DNA from: Akkermansiaceae bacterium UBA985
Lineage (GTDB): Bacteria > Verrucomicrobiota > Verrucomicrobiia > Verrucomicrobiales > Akkermansiaceae
DNA length: 12,904 nucleotides
NCBI GenBank assembly: GCA_002292185.1
Contig: DBBL01000062.1
Span: 1-12,904 of the forward strand
Reading direction: 5' to 3'
The position numbers were made by a program, and so were the translations under genes. This document shows, one piece after another, positions 7,442 through 12,904 of the stretch; position 1 is the stretch's first letter, and each line of letters starts with the position of its first letter. The notes under the pieces are model-generated. The model was given only the letters and a program-made list of their open reading frames with translations, was not told the DNA's origin and searched no databases.

Positions 7442-8551
7442 TCAATAGTTCAGCCCGGCGAGTGACTTAGACAGGAAGATGCCGTCCTTGCGAATCAACT
7501 TTTCGTCGAACCATACCTCGCCCCCACTTCCGTCACCGTAGTCCTTGCGTTGGATCGTCACCATGTCCCAGTGCACCTGCGAGCGGTTGCCGTTGTCGGC
7601 TTCCTCGTAGGCTTGGCCGGGGGTGAAGTGAAATGAGCCGGCGATTTTTTCATCAAAGAGAATGTCACGCATGGGTTCTTTGATGCCAGGATGGAAGCCA
7701 AGGGCGAACTCACCGATATAGCGTGCTCCCGGATCGGCATCGAGGATCTTGTTAAGCTCCTTGGTCTTGGAGCCGGCTTCGGCTTTGATGATTTTACCCT
7801 GCTTGAATTCCAAGTAGATGTTATCAAAGGGGATACCCTGATAGACGGTGGGGGCGTTGTGGGTGATGTGACCTTCGACACTATTCTTAACTGGGGCGGT
7901 GAACACTTCTCCGTCGGGAATATTGTAGTTACCTCCGCAGACAATGGCGGGGATATCCTTGATCGAGAAACGCAGGTCGGTGCCTTTGTTTTTGATGTGC
8001 ACCTGATCGGTTTTCTCCATCAATCGCTTCAGTGCGCGCATCGCCGGCAGCATGGATTTGTAGTCGGCCAGGCAGACGTCAAAGTAGAAGTTCTCAAAGG
8101 CTTCTGTGCTCATTCCCGCTTGCTGGGCCATGGCTGAATGAGGCCAGCGTAGCACGCACCACTTAGTATGATCAACGCGGTGGTTCATGACCTTGCGCAT
8201 GTGGTTCATCATGGTTTTCATTCTTGCTGCTGGAACGTCACTGGCCTCGCAGATATTGTGAGAGCCTCGAATAGCGATGTAGGCATCCATGTCCTTCATC
8301 TCGGAGAGCTGGTGTTTGGCGATGAGTTTGTATTGCTCATCGCTGGCCCCGAGCAGCATCTCCCTGCCCAATAGACCGTGCTCGACCTTGAGCACGGGCA
8401 CGGCTTTCTTGGCGCGCACCTCTCGTATTAAGGCAATGCCGAGTTCATCGGGCACATCACAGAGGTGAAGCATGACTTTCTCGCCCTTTTTGATATTGGT
8501 GGAATAGCGGACAAGCTGGCGAGCGAGCTGGGAGATGCGCGGGTCTTTCAT
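7442..8551 (-). CDS. M29 family metallo-aminopeptidase (AmpS/PepS type)
   Basis: A 369-aa cytoplasmic enzyme expected to remove N-terminal residues from peptides. The M29 metal and catalytic residues are visible in the expected order: E215 ([11 protein letters not shown]), E281 (YIGEFALG), H308 and Y315 ([11 protein letters not shown]), then H327 and D329 (VHWDMV). The E-to-E distance (66) and H-to-Y distance (7) match the characterised family. The loop between Y315 and H327 is only 12 residues, where thermophilic aminopeptidases have about 24. The frame is open up to a TTG at 8587, but ATG 8551 gives [17 protein letters not shown], the usual beginning of this family. No signal peptide. A TTGACT (8587-8582) on the minus strand could act as -35 with a weak GAATCT -10, implying a very short leader. 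Confidence 0.93.
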   Translation of the reverse strand: MKDPRISQLARQLVRYSTNIKKGEKVMLHLCDVPDELGIALIREVRAKKAVPVLKVEHGLLGREMLLGASDEQYKLIAKHQLSEMKDMDAYIAIRGSHNICEASDVPAARMKTMMNHMRKVMNHRVDHTKWCVLRWPHSAMAQQAGMSTEAFENFYFDVCLADYKSMLPAMRALKRLMEKTDQVHIKNKGTDLRFSIKDIPAIVCGGNYNIPDGEVFTAPVKNSVEGHITHNAPTVYQGIPFDNIYLEFKQGKIIKAEAGSKTKELNKILDADPGARYIGEFALGFHPGIKEPMRDILFDEKIAGSFHFTPGQAYEEADNGNRSQVHWDMVTIQRKDYGDGSGGEVWFDEKLIRKDGIFLSKSLAGLNY

Positions 8552-8582
8552 GGCCACAAGATTCAGCCATCTGTGCTCAGGA

Positions 8583-8633
8583 GTCAAGAGAAGCGATACG
8601 CCGTTTAGCTAGCGCGGTCGACCGTCTCTTGAC
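8583..8633. promoter_or_regulatory. Divergent control region: 9-bp inverted repeat carrying outward-facing -35-like elements
   Basis: GTCAAGAGA (8583-8591) and TCTCTTGAC (8625-8633) are perfect inverted copies 33 bp apart. Each arm contributes an outward-reading TTGAC: TTGACT on the minus strand toward the M29 gene and TTGACA (8629-8634) on the plus strand toward the DUF1853 gene. A perfect 10-bp palindrome CGGTCGACCG (8615-8624) abuts the right arm. Matching -10 boxes are weak on both sides. The symmetry suggests shared control of the two genes; this is inferred from sequence only. Confidence 0.4.
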
Positions 8634-8736
8634 AAAGGCACACAAAAAATAGTTGTTGTGACCTGTTCATTGACTCATTTACGGAATGCTAGATCGACGA
8701 GAGAGAGGTATAGTCAATGCGTGAAACCCTATAGAA

Positions 8737-9564
8737 ATGAACCACTCATCTGACATCGTTTCCGAGGCTCTTTTTCAGAGTCTTATCGAACAGCCGCCAC
8801 TGCTGGCTGATCTGCCGGAGGCAACGACCTTTCCATGCAAGTCACTGGTTTTGCCGAGGGAATCATGCACGTTGAATCTGCAGCAAAAACTCGGGCACCT
8901 GTATGAGGATGCGCTGGCGGTGCTACTTGAGTCTACCCCACGATATGATGTCTTAGCAAAGGGCTTACCGATTCGGCAAGATGCGGGGCATACGCTGGGT
9001 GAGCTTGATTATCTACTGAGAGATCTTGTGTCTGAGCGCACAATCCACCTTGAGCTAGCTGTGAAATTCTATCTGGCTGTGGAGACGGAGAGCGGCTTGC
9101 GGCTACCGGGGCCGGATGCCAGAGATCATTATTTTCGCAAGCTTGAGAAGATGCGCTCACACCAATTGGTACTGTTGGACAAGGTGGATAAATTTCGAGA
9201 TCTGCTGCCAGAGCCATTTCGTGAGCAGGAGATTGATGTGCAGCAGCTGGTGCATGGGTGTATTTTTAATCATGTGCAGGCAACCGCCCCAGTGCAGGCG
9301 GAGTTTCTCAATCCGAATGGACGGCGCGGCAAGTGGCTGCATGTAGGGGAGTGTGCTGAGTATTTTGGGGAGAATAACTTGCTGAAAATTATCCCGAAGC
9401 CGCTCTGGCCCGCCCCTATGAAGATCATAGCAGGTTTGGAATTGGAGAAATGGAAACCGGATGAAAAAATGGATCGTTGTGTGATGGTGCTGGCAGATAA
9501 GGATCATTGCCCCTATTTCATCGCGCCGAACGGCTATCCTTTCAATCGGGAGGGTCGACCTTGA
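8737..9564 (+). CDS. DUF1853 family protein
   Basis: A 275-aa soluble protein. The recognisable DUF1853 pattern is LGHLYEDAL (residues 52-60), HTLGELDYLLRD (85-96), HLELAVKFYL (104-113), then LPGPDARDHYFRKLEKMRSHQL (about 122-143). The combination of E57, D91 with GELD, and E106/K110 in ELAVK recalls the PD-(D/E)XK nuclease fold, but the exact (D/E)-x-K triplet is not met: residue 108, two before K110, is Ala. Nuclease activity is therefore only a suggestion. The C-terminal half has several tryptophans (KWLHVGE, PLWPAP, LEKWKP). ATG 8737 is used; no Shine-Dalgarno sequence is evident. It precedes purN by 67 bp with a strong stem-loop between, so cotranscription with purN is uncertain. No characterised function is known to me. 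Confidence 0.78.
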   Translation: MNHSSDIVSEALFQSLIEQPPLLADLPEATTFPCKSLVLPRESCTLNLQQKLGHLYEDALAVLLESTPRYDVLAKGLPIRQDAGHTLGELDYLLRDLVSERTIHLELAVKFYLAVETESGLRLPGPDARDHYFRKLEKMRSHQLVLLDKVDKFRDLLPEPFREQEIDVQQLVHGCIFNHVQATAPVQAEFLNPNGRRGKWLHVGECAEYFGENNLLKIIPKPLWPAPMKIIAGLELEKWKPDEKMDRCVMVLADKDHCPYFIAPNGYPFNREGRP

Positions 9565-9569
9565 GGTTT

Positions 9570-9612
9570 GCATGCTTCACGAGCGGGCAAATTAGAATTG
9601 CCTGCAGCATGC
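9570..9612 (+). promoter_or_regulatory. Long stem-loop between the DUF1853 gene and purN
   Basis: An outer stem GCATGCT (9570-9576) pairs with AGCATGC (9606-9612). An inner stem GCGGGCAA (9583-9590) pairs with TTGCCTGC (9598-9605), one G-U pair, with a 7-nt loop. The left side has a 6-nt bulge, so about 15 pairs can form. It ends 19 nt before the purN ATG. There is no T-tract, so it is not a textbook intrinsic terminator. It could be a processing site, an attenuator or a weak terminator. Confidence 0.5.
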
Positions 9613-9631
9613 CCACCAAGTAGGTATCGGC

Positions 9632-10246
9632 ATGTCCACGGGTAAAGGAACCATCAAACTCGGCGTGCTCGGTTCAGGCTCTGGCTCGAACATGCAGGCG
9701 ATCTTGGATGCCATTGAGCATGGCTCGCTGGATGCGGAGATCGTGCTGGTGCTCTCTGATAACCCAGAGGCCTACATTCTTGAACGTGCTCAGAAGGCGG
9801 GTATCCGCGCTGAGGTGATTGATTGTGGAGGCTATAGCACACGATTCCCAGATGCGTCTCAGGCCGCCGTAGCGGAGCAGCTCAAGTCGGCGGCAGTGGA
9901 CATCGTCTGTCTGGCGGGGTTCATGCGGCTGGTGAAAGCACCACTGCTGGAGGTGTTCCCTCAGAGAATTCTTAATATCCACCCTTCGATCCTTCCCGCC
10001 TATCCTGGGCTGATGGCCTGGAAACAGGCGGTGCAAGATGGGGCTCGTGAGTCTGGCTGCACGGTTCACTATGTGGATGCCGGCATGGACACGGGGCCGA
10101 CTATTTTACAAGCGAAGGTTCCTGTGTTAGTAGACGACACCGCCGACACCTTGCATGCCCGCATCCAGGTGGAGGAACACCAGCTTTACCCAGACGCCAT
10201 CCGGCTGGTCTGGAAAGACATCCAATCCAACGCATCAACATCCTAA
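9632..10246 (+). CDS. purN: Phosphoribosylglycinamide formyltransferase (GART, 10-formyl-THF dependent)
   Basis: The third step of de novo purine synthesis: transfers a formyl group from 10-formyltetrahydrofolate to glycinamide ribonucleotide. The 204-aa length is normal. The N-terminal phosphate-binding loop is GVLGSGSGSNMQAI (about residues 11-24). The catalytic residues are N115 and H117 in LNIHPSILPAYPG and D153 in GMDTGP; the 38-residue spacing between N115 and D153 equals that in the E. coli enzyme (N106 to D144). CTVHYVDAGMDTGP and ILQAKVPV are also typical. ATG 9632 is a clear start without a Shine-Dalgarno sequence. The gene lies 20 bp upstream of the M42 peptidase gene on the same strand, so the two are probably cotranscribed. 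No other purine gene lies in the window. Confidence 0.96.
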   Translation: MSTGKGTIKLGVLGSGSGSNMQAILDAIEHGSLDAEIVLVLSDNPEAYILERAQKAGIRAEVIDCGGYSTRFPDASQAAVAEQLKSAAVDIVCLAGFMRLVKAPLLEVFPQRILNIHPSILPAYPGLMAWKQAVQDGARESGCTVHYVDAGMDTGPTILQAKVPVLVDDTADTLHARIQVEEHQLYPDAIRLVWKDIQSNASTS

Positions 10247-10266
10247 CAAACTAATAATTTATCAAC

Positions 10267-11523
10267 ATGGCAAAGAAAACGACGGCGAAAAAATCAACCA
10301 AGAAGGCCTCTGCAAAAAAAGCGTGGCAGAAATCCATGCCCAAGGATCAGTTTGAATTCATGCGTGAGGTGCTTGGGGCTCCAAGCCCTATCGGCCTAGA
10401 GGCAGCGATGTCCTACGGGGTGCTGAAGCCGTATTTTGAGAAGTTCATGCCGAAGTCCTGGGCGATCCATCAGTTCAAGGGCAATGCCGGTATCGTCATC
10501 GACACCCACCCGGGGCAGGACGAGATGACCTCGGCAATGATCATTGGCCACGCCGATAAGATCCGGATGCAGGTGCGTAAGATTGATGCCGATGGCAAGA
10601 TCTGGGTGAATACAGATTCCTTCCTGCCATGCACGCTGGTTGGTCATGAAGTAAAACTCTTTAGCCAAGATCCTAAGAAGCCCGGCAATTATCGTTGTAT
10701 CGAGGGCGGCACGATCGAAGCTCTCGGTGCCATCCATTTCTCCGAGCCAGCGCAGAGGACAGGGGACAAGGGACTCAAGCCTGAGATGATGTATCTCGAG
10801 CTGCAGATGCATGGGGAAAAGTGTAAGGAGAAGATTGAAGCTCTTGGCATTCGCCCGGGCGACCCGATCATTCTTAACCGCCCAATCAAAAAAGGATTCT
10901 CTGACGATACCTATTATGGCGCCTATCTTGATAATGGCTTGGGATGTTTTGTGGTGGCAGAAATTGCTAAGATCTTGGCAAAGTCACCGCTCAAAAACCT
11001 GCGTCTGCTCTATACGATTGCAACCCACGAGGAGATCGGTCGTTTTGGTGCCACTGCGATTGCGGGCGAGCTTAAGCCTGACATCCTGATTGGTTCTGAC
11101 GTCAACCATGACTACGATGCCGCTCCCGGGATTGGCGCCAAGCGCATGAACCCACTTGCGATGGGTAAGGGCTTCAGCCTGACTAATGGCTCGATCACCA
11201 GTGAGTATCTCAATACGCTGATTGAGAAAGCCTGCCAGAAAAACAAGATTCCCTACCAGATTGATTTTTCAGGTCGTGATACCGGCACAGACGCGATGGC
11301 AGCTTCCTTGGCTGGAGTGGACAGTGCCTCAACTTCGATTGGGTTCCCCATTCGGAACATGCATACGATTTCTGAAACTGGCCATACTGCGGACGTGCTT
11401 GCTGCGATCCACGGCATGGTGGAAACCTTCAAAGCCATGGATCAGATGAACCGCGGCAAGGGCATTAGCCGCGATGATCTGAAGAATGGGCATCCACGAT
11501 TGGATGACGCCAAGATGCTGTAG
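10267..11523 (+). CDS. M42 family metallopeptidase with a lysine-rich N-terminal tail
   Basis: A 418-aa protein related to glutamyl aminopeptidase/FrvX enzymes, cytoplasmic, two metal ions, expected to trim peptides. Metal ligands and the catalytic base fit the family: H95 and D97 (IIGHADKI), D222 (AYLDNGLG), E255/E256 (THEEIG), D278 (GSDVNHD) and H366 (RNMHTISE). Residues 1-23 are an extra tail made almost only of Lys, Ala, Thr and Ser, like the tails of bacterial histone-like proteins; M42 enzymes normally begin near residue 27 (FEFMREVLGAPSPIGLE). An internal ATG at 10336 (M24) would give a normal-length protein, but neither start has a Shine-Dalgarno sequence. The C-terminal 20 residues (ISRDDLKNGHPRLDDAKML) also extend slightly past the core. 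It is probably in an operon with purN. Confidence 0.9.
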   Translation: MAKKTTAKKSTKKASAKKAWQKSMPKDQFEFMREVLGAPSPIGLEAAMSYGVLKPYFEKFMPKSWAIHQFKGNAGIVIDTHPGQDEMTSAMIIGHADKIRMQVRKIDADGKIWVNTDSFLPCTLVGHEVKLFSQDPKKPGNYRCIEGGTIEALGAIHFSEPAQRTGDKGLKPEMMYLELQMHGEKCKEKIEALGIRPGDPIILNRPIKKGFSDDTYYGAYLDNGLGCFVVAEIAKILAKSPLKNLRLLYTIATHEEIGRFGATAIAGELKPDILIGSDVNHDYDAAPGIGAKRMNPLAMGKGFSLTNGSITSEYLNTLIEKACQKNKIPYQIDFSGRDTGTDAMAASLAGVDSASTSIGFPIRNMHTISETGHTADVLAAIHGMVETFKAMDQMNRGKGISRDDLKNGHPRLDDAKML

Positions 11524-11547
11524 GGCCTTTCGGTCTTCTAGGCCCTA
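11521..11547. terminator. Hairpin between the convergent M42 and glmS genes
   Basis: TAGGGCCT (11521-11528) pairs with AGGCCCTA (11540-11547): an 8-bp perfect stem with an 11-nt loop. The stop codon TAG of the M42 gene is the first triplet of the stem. It lies between two convergent ends, 20 bp from the glmS stop, and could serve both strands. It lacks a T-tract on the plus strand, so termination is inferred. Confidence 0.5.
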
Positions 11548-11566
11548 GGCTGTAACACCTCGTAGC

Positions 11567-11758
11567 TTATTCGACGGTGACGCTTTTTGCCAGGTTGCGC
11601 GGTTGGTCGATGGCGCAGCCTCTGATTCTGGCGATGTGGTAAGAGAGCAGTTGCAGGGCAACAGCGGCCGGAACCACGGAGCTATACTGCGGGCAGGAGG
11701 GGATTTCTATGACGTGGTCACAAGCGGCACGTGCTTCCTCGTCGCCCTCGGTGATGAC
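11567..11758 (-). CDS. glmS: C-terminal fragment of GlmS (glutamine-fructose-6-phosphate aminotransferase)
   Basis: The last 63 codons of glmS, ending in the invariant GlmS tail DQPRNLAKSVTVE, preceded by VITEGDEEARAACDHVIEIP and LQLLSYHIARIRG. This is the end of the second SIS (isomerase) domain. The full enzyme makes glucosamine-6-phosphate for peptidoglycan and lipopolysaccharide and is about 600 aa, so roughly nine tenths is missing. Upstream, in the same frame and without a stop, the sequence changes into SdhC. The stop (TAA, 11569-11567) lies close to the M42 gene end, so this fragment probably belongs to the left-hand genome and the joint truncates it. Confidence 0.88.
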   Translation of the reverse strand, partial: VITEGDEEARAACDHVIEIPSCPQYSSVVPAAVALQLLSYHIARIRGCAIDQPRNLAKSVTVE

Positions 11759-11765
11759 ACCGAGG
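11746..11765. repeat. Perfect inverted repeat at the sdhC-glmS joint
   Basis: CCTCGGTG (11746-11753), loop ATGA, and CACCGAGG (11758-11765) are perfect 8-bp complementary arms. The break between SdhC-like and GlmS-like protein sequence (about 11758) falls inside it. It is either a chance coding palindrome or the feature that promoted template switching or recombination. Confidence 0.6.
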
Positions 11766-11950
11766 TACATCTTGAGGTTGCCAATCATGTGCGTGAGCAC
11801 AAAGCCGATGCCAATCAGACCCGTAATGGCCATCACATACTTCTTGCCGACTGCTGTGCCGTAGAGGTCAAGGAGGAACGGTTTTCTCTTTGCGGCGTTT
11901 GGCTTGACGGCAGTGCCCGAAACCGGGCCACGGCTCAACGTTTGTGACAT
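11759..11950 (-). CDS. sdhC: N-terminal fragment of succinate dehydrogenase cytochrome b558 subunit (SdhC)
   Basis: The first 64 codons of a b558-type SdhC, the membrane anchor and haem subunit of succinate dehydrogenase/fumarate reductase. The diagnostic stretch is LLDLYGTAVGKKYVMAITG followed by the first membrane helix GIGFVLTHMIGNLKMYLG, with H54 as the likely haem ligand. Family members are about 200-250 aa with five helices; only the first is present, and the frame then runs into GlmS. The N-terminal tail of about 24 residues is Ser/Pro/Lys-rich as in actinobacterial members (from memory). The start is ATG 11950 or in-frame ATG 11971; neither has a strong Shine-Dalgarno sequence. It is divergent from hppA. 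It probably belongs to a different organism from the left 11.7 kb. Confidence 0.8.
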
Positions 11951-12223
11951 GACGGCCACGGTACTCGCCATGCATCGTCGCGAGCCCAATCCGCCACCAA
12001 CCAAAATCGTGTGGGCCTCGTCACACACCAGCTCCGTGCCCACAGGGCCGCCAGGCGCCGCGAAGACGTTGCCCACCATCGGCGAGGGACAACGTCATCT
12101 CGACACTCACTGACTGTCGAGCACCTGTGGAAAGTGATGAGTTGGGATTTAGCCTTGCGCAGCGGCCATCATGGTCAGACGCTCGCAGTCACCGCGAGCC
12201 TCGCTCATCATCCATATTGCCCC
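11951..12223. other. Divergent intergenic region between sdhC (-) and hppA (+)
   Basis: Frames open by chance run through this GC-rich stretch on both strands, but none shows family resemblance and I see no credible gene. It should contain the promoters of both sdhC and hppA. I could not identify a convincing -35/-10 pair on either strand. Confidence 0.35.
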
Positions 12224-12229
12224 AGGAGG
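12224..12229 (+). promoter_or_regulatory. Strong Shine-Dalgarno site that fixes the hppA start
   Basis: AGGAGG, a perfect match, lies 9 nt before GTG 12239. The frame is open much further upstream, so this site decides the start codon. It contrasts with the left part of the window, where Shine-Dalgarno sites are nearly absent, which supports a different source organism. Confidence 0.7.
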
Positions 12230-12238
12230 CACTACCCC

Positions 12239-12904
12239 GTGGGATCCATTCCATATCTCGCAGCACTTTCGGCTCTCGCGGCCCTCGGTCTTGCGTTCTT
12301 CTTTTATAAGTCTGTTGAGAAGGAGTCGCCCGGAAACGAGCGCATGGTCTTCTTGATGACAGAGATCCAGAAGGGCGCCAAGGCGTTCCTCCAGGCCGAG
12401 TACAAGTGGGTCAGCATCTTTGCTGTCGCCATGGCCATTTTGTTGGCGGCTCTAATTGCGCCGCTCGCTGCAGTCACGTATCTGCTCGGTGCAATTCTGT
12501 CATCCGCTGCTGGCTATGCAGGTATGACTGTGGCCACGATGGCCAACGCTCGCACCACCGAGGCTGCCAAGCAAGGCCCAGGAAAGGCACTTCCTGTCGC
12601 GTTCCGCGGGGGCGCCGTGATGGGCTTCTCGGTTGCCGGTCTCGCGCTGCTCGGCCTCATGGGCACCTACGTTCTGTTCGTTACCATTCTGGAAGTCGAC
12701 GACGCCTTCGAAATCGTGACAGCCTTCGGTCTCGGTGCGTCAACCATCGCCTTGTTCTCCCGCGTCGGTGGCGGCATTTTTACTAAGGCTGCTGACGTCG
12801 GTGCTGACCTTGTAGGAAAGGTCGAAGCTGGCATCCCTGAAGATGATCCTCGCAATCCGGCCACCATTGCCGACAACGTCGGCGACAACGTCGGCGACTG
12901 CGCC
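12239..12904 (+). CDS. hppA: Membrane-bound proton/sodium-pumping pyrophosphatase, N-terminal third (runs off the right edge)
   Basis: The first 222 codons of an integral membrane pyrophosphatase, which couples PPi hydrolysis to ion pumping across the membrane; the full length is usually about 680-720 aa. Visible parts are TM1 (about residues 3-23), EIQKGAKAFLQAEY (the conserved segment before TM2), hydrophobic helices at about 57-76, 79-96, 115-142 and 148-170, GGGIFTKAADVGADLVGKVE with the PPi-binding D186 motif, and DNVGDNVGD (D212, D216, D220), the hallmark of the family. The start is GTG 12239. Ion specificity and K+ dependence are set by residues beyond the window and cannot be told. 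It is divergent from sdhC. Assignment is secure. Confidence 0.95.
   Translation, partial: MGSIPYLAALSALAALGLAFFFYKSVEKESPGNERMVFLMTEIQKGAKAFLQAEYKWVSIFAVAMAILLAALIAPLAAVTYLLGAILSSAAGYAGMTVATMANARTTEAAKQGPGKALPVAFRGGAVMGFSVAGLALLGLMGTYVLFVTILEVDDAFEIVTAFGLGASTIALFSRVGGGIFTKAADVGADLVGKVEAGIPEDDPRNPATIADNVGDNVGDCA

Noticed and set aside
7691..8137. 148-codon plus-strand ORF inside the M29 gene
   Set aside because: It lies fully antisense to a confidently identified enzyme, shows no family resemblance, and is explained by the codon bias of the real gene.
8552..8587. TTG start extending the M29 peptidase by 12 residues
   Set aside because: The family begins at MKDPR-like sequence, and the TTG lies within a -35-like element of an inverted repeat.
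11603..12113. Plus-strand ORFs across the glmS/sdhC fragments
   Set aside because: They are shadows of minus-strand frames with recognisable GlmS and SdhC sequence.
12406..12786. 126-codon plus-strand ORF at the right end
   Set aside because: It is an out-of-frame shadow of hppA, whose own frame is open to the window edge and carries the family motifs.
12872..12898. Tandem 12-bp repeat GACAACGTCGGC
   Set aside because: It encodes the conserved DNVGDNVGD pyrophosphatase motif, so the repetition is protein function and not a DNA repeat element.
11759..12904. Horizontal transfer of an sdhC-hppA segment into the left genome
   Set aside because: No integrase, repeat or attachment site flanks it, and the joint destroys glmS, normally needed for cell-wall synthesis; a chimeric contig is simpler.

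Overview
This 12.9 kb window is mostly ordinary bacterial chromosome: mid-GC, tightly packed, with several short convergent gaps. No tRNA, rRNA, CRISPR array or transposon was recognised. The left 11.7 kb probably comes from a Verrucomicrobiota-like (PVC group), perhaps marine, bacterium. That is an inference from the style of the N-terminal zinc ribbon in the first gene, the near absence of Shine-Dalgarno sequences, and the general look of the proteins; no marker gene is present.

Layout, left to right. Positions 1-386 (-) hold the N-terminal part of a zinc-ribbon protein with a clear promoter. It is divergent from dnaE (570-4079, +), the replicative DNA polymerase III alpha subunit. dnaE converges on a membrane-anchored DUF1287 protein (4094-4852, -). 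After a 285-bp gap come a small DOMON/CBM9-like protein (5138-5728, +) and a two-PAS PP2C (SpoIIE/RsbU-type) phosphatase (5831-7429, +). The phosphatase converges on an M29 metallo-aminopeptidase (7442-8551, -). A divergent intergenic region with symmetric -35-like elements follows. Next are a DUF1853 protein (8737-9564, +), purN (9632-10246, +) and an M42 metallopeptidase with a lysine-rich N-terminal tail (10267-11523, +). The last two are 20 bp apart and probably cotranscribed. A hairpin separates the M42 gene from the end of glmS on the other strand.

The right end is abnormal. On the minus strand, the first 64 codons of a b558-type sdhC read in frame straight into the last 63 codons of glmS. 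The joint is at about 11758 and sits inside a perfect 8-bp inverted repeat with a 4-nt loop. To its right is a divergent, truncated hppA (membrane pyrophosphatase) starting at GTG 12239. sdhC and hppA look actinobacterial. The simplest reading is a chimeric contig (assembly or amplification joint), so about 11760-12904 probably belongs to another genome.

Functionally the left part mixes replication (dnaE), purine synthesis (purN), intracellular peptide turnover (M29, M42) and signalling (PAS-PP2C) with three poorly characterised families (DUF1287, DOMON-like, DUF1853). I did not find a convincing multi-gene novel system. The points most worth a second look are the sdhC-glmS joint, the lysine tail on the M42 peptidase, the hairpin before purN, the inverted repeat at the start of the PAS-PP2C gene, and the fully conserved PHP metal site of DnaE.
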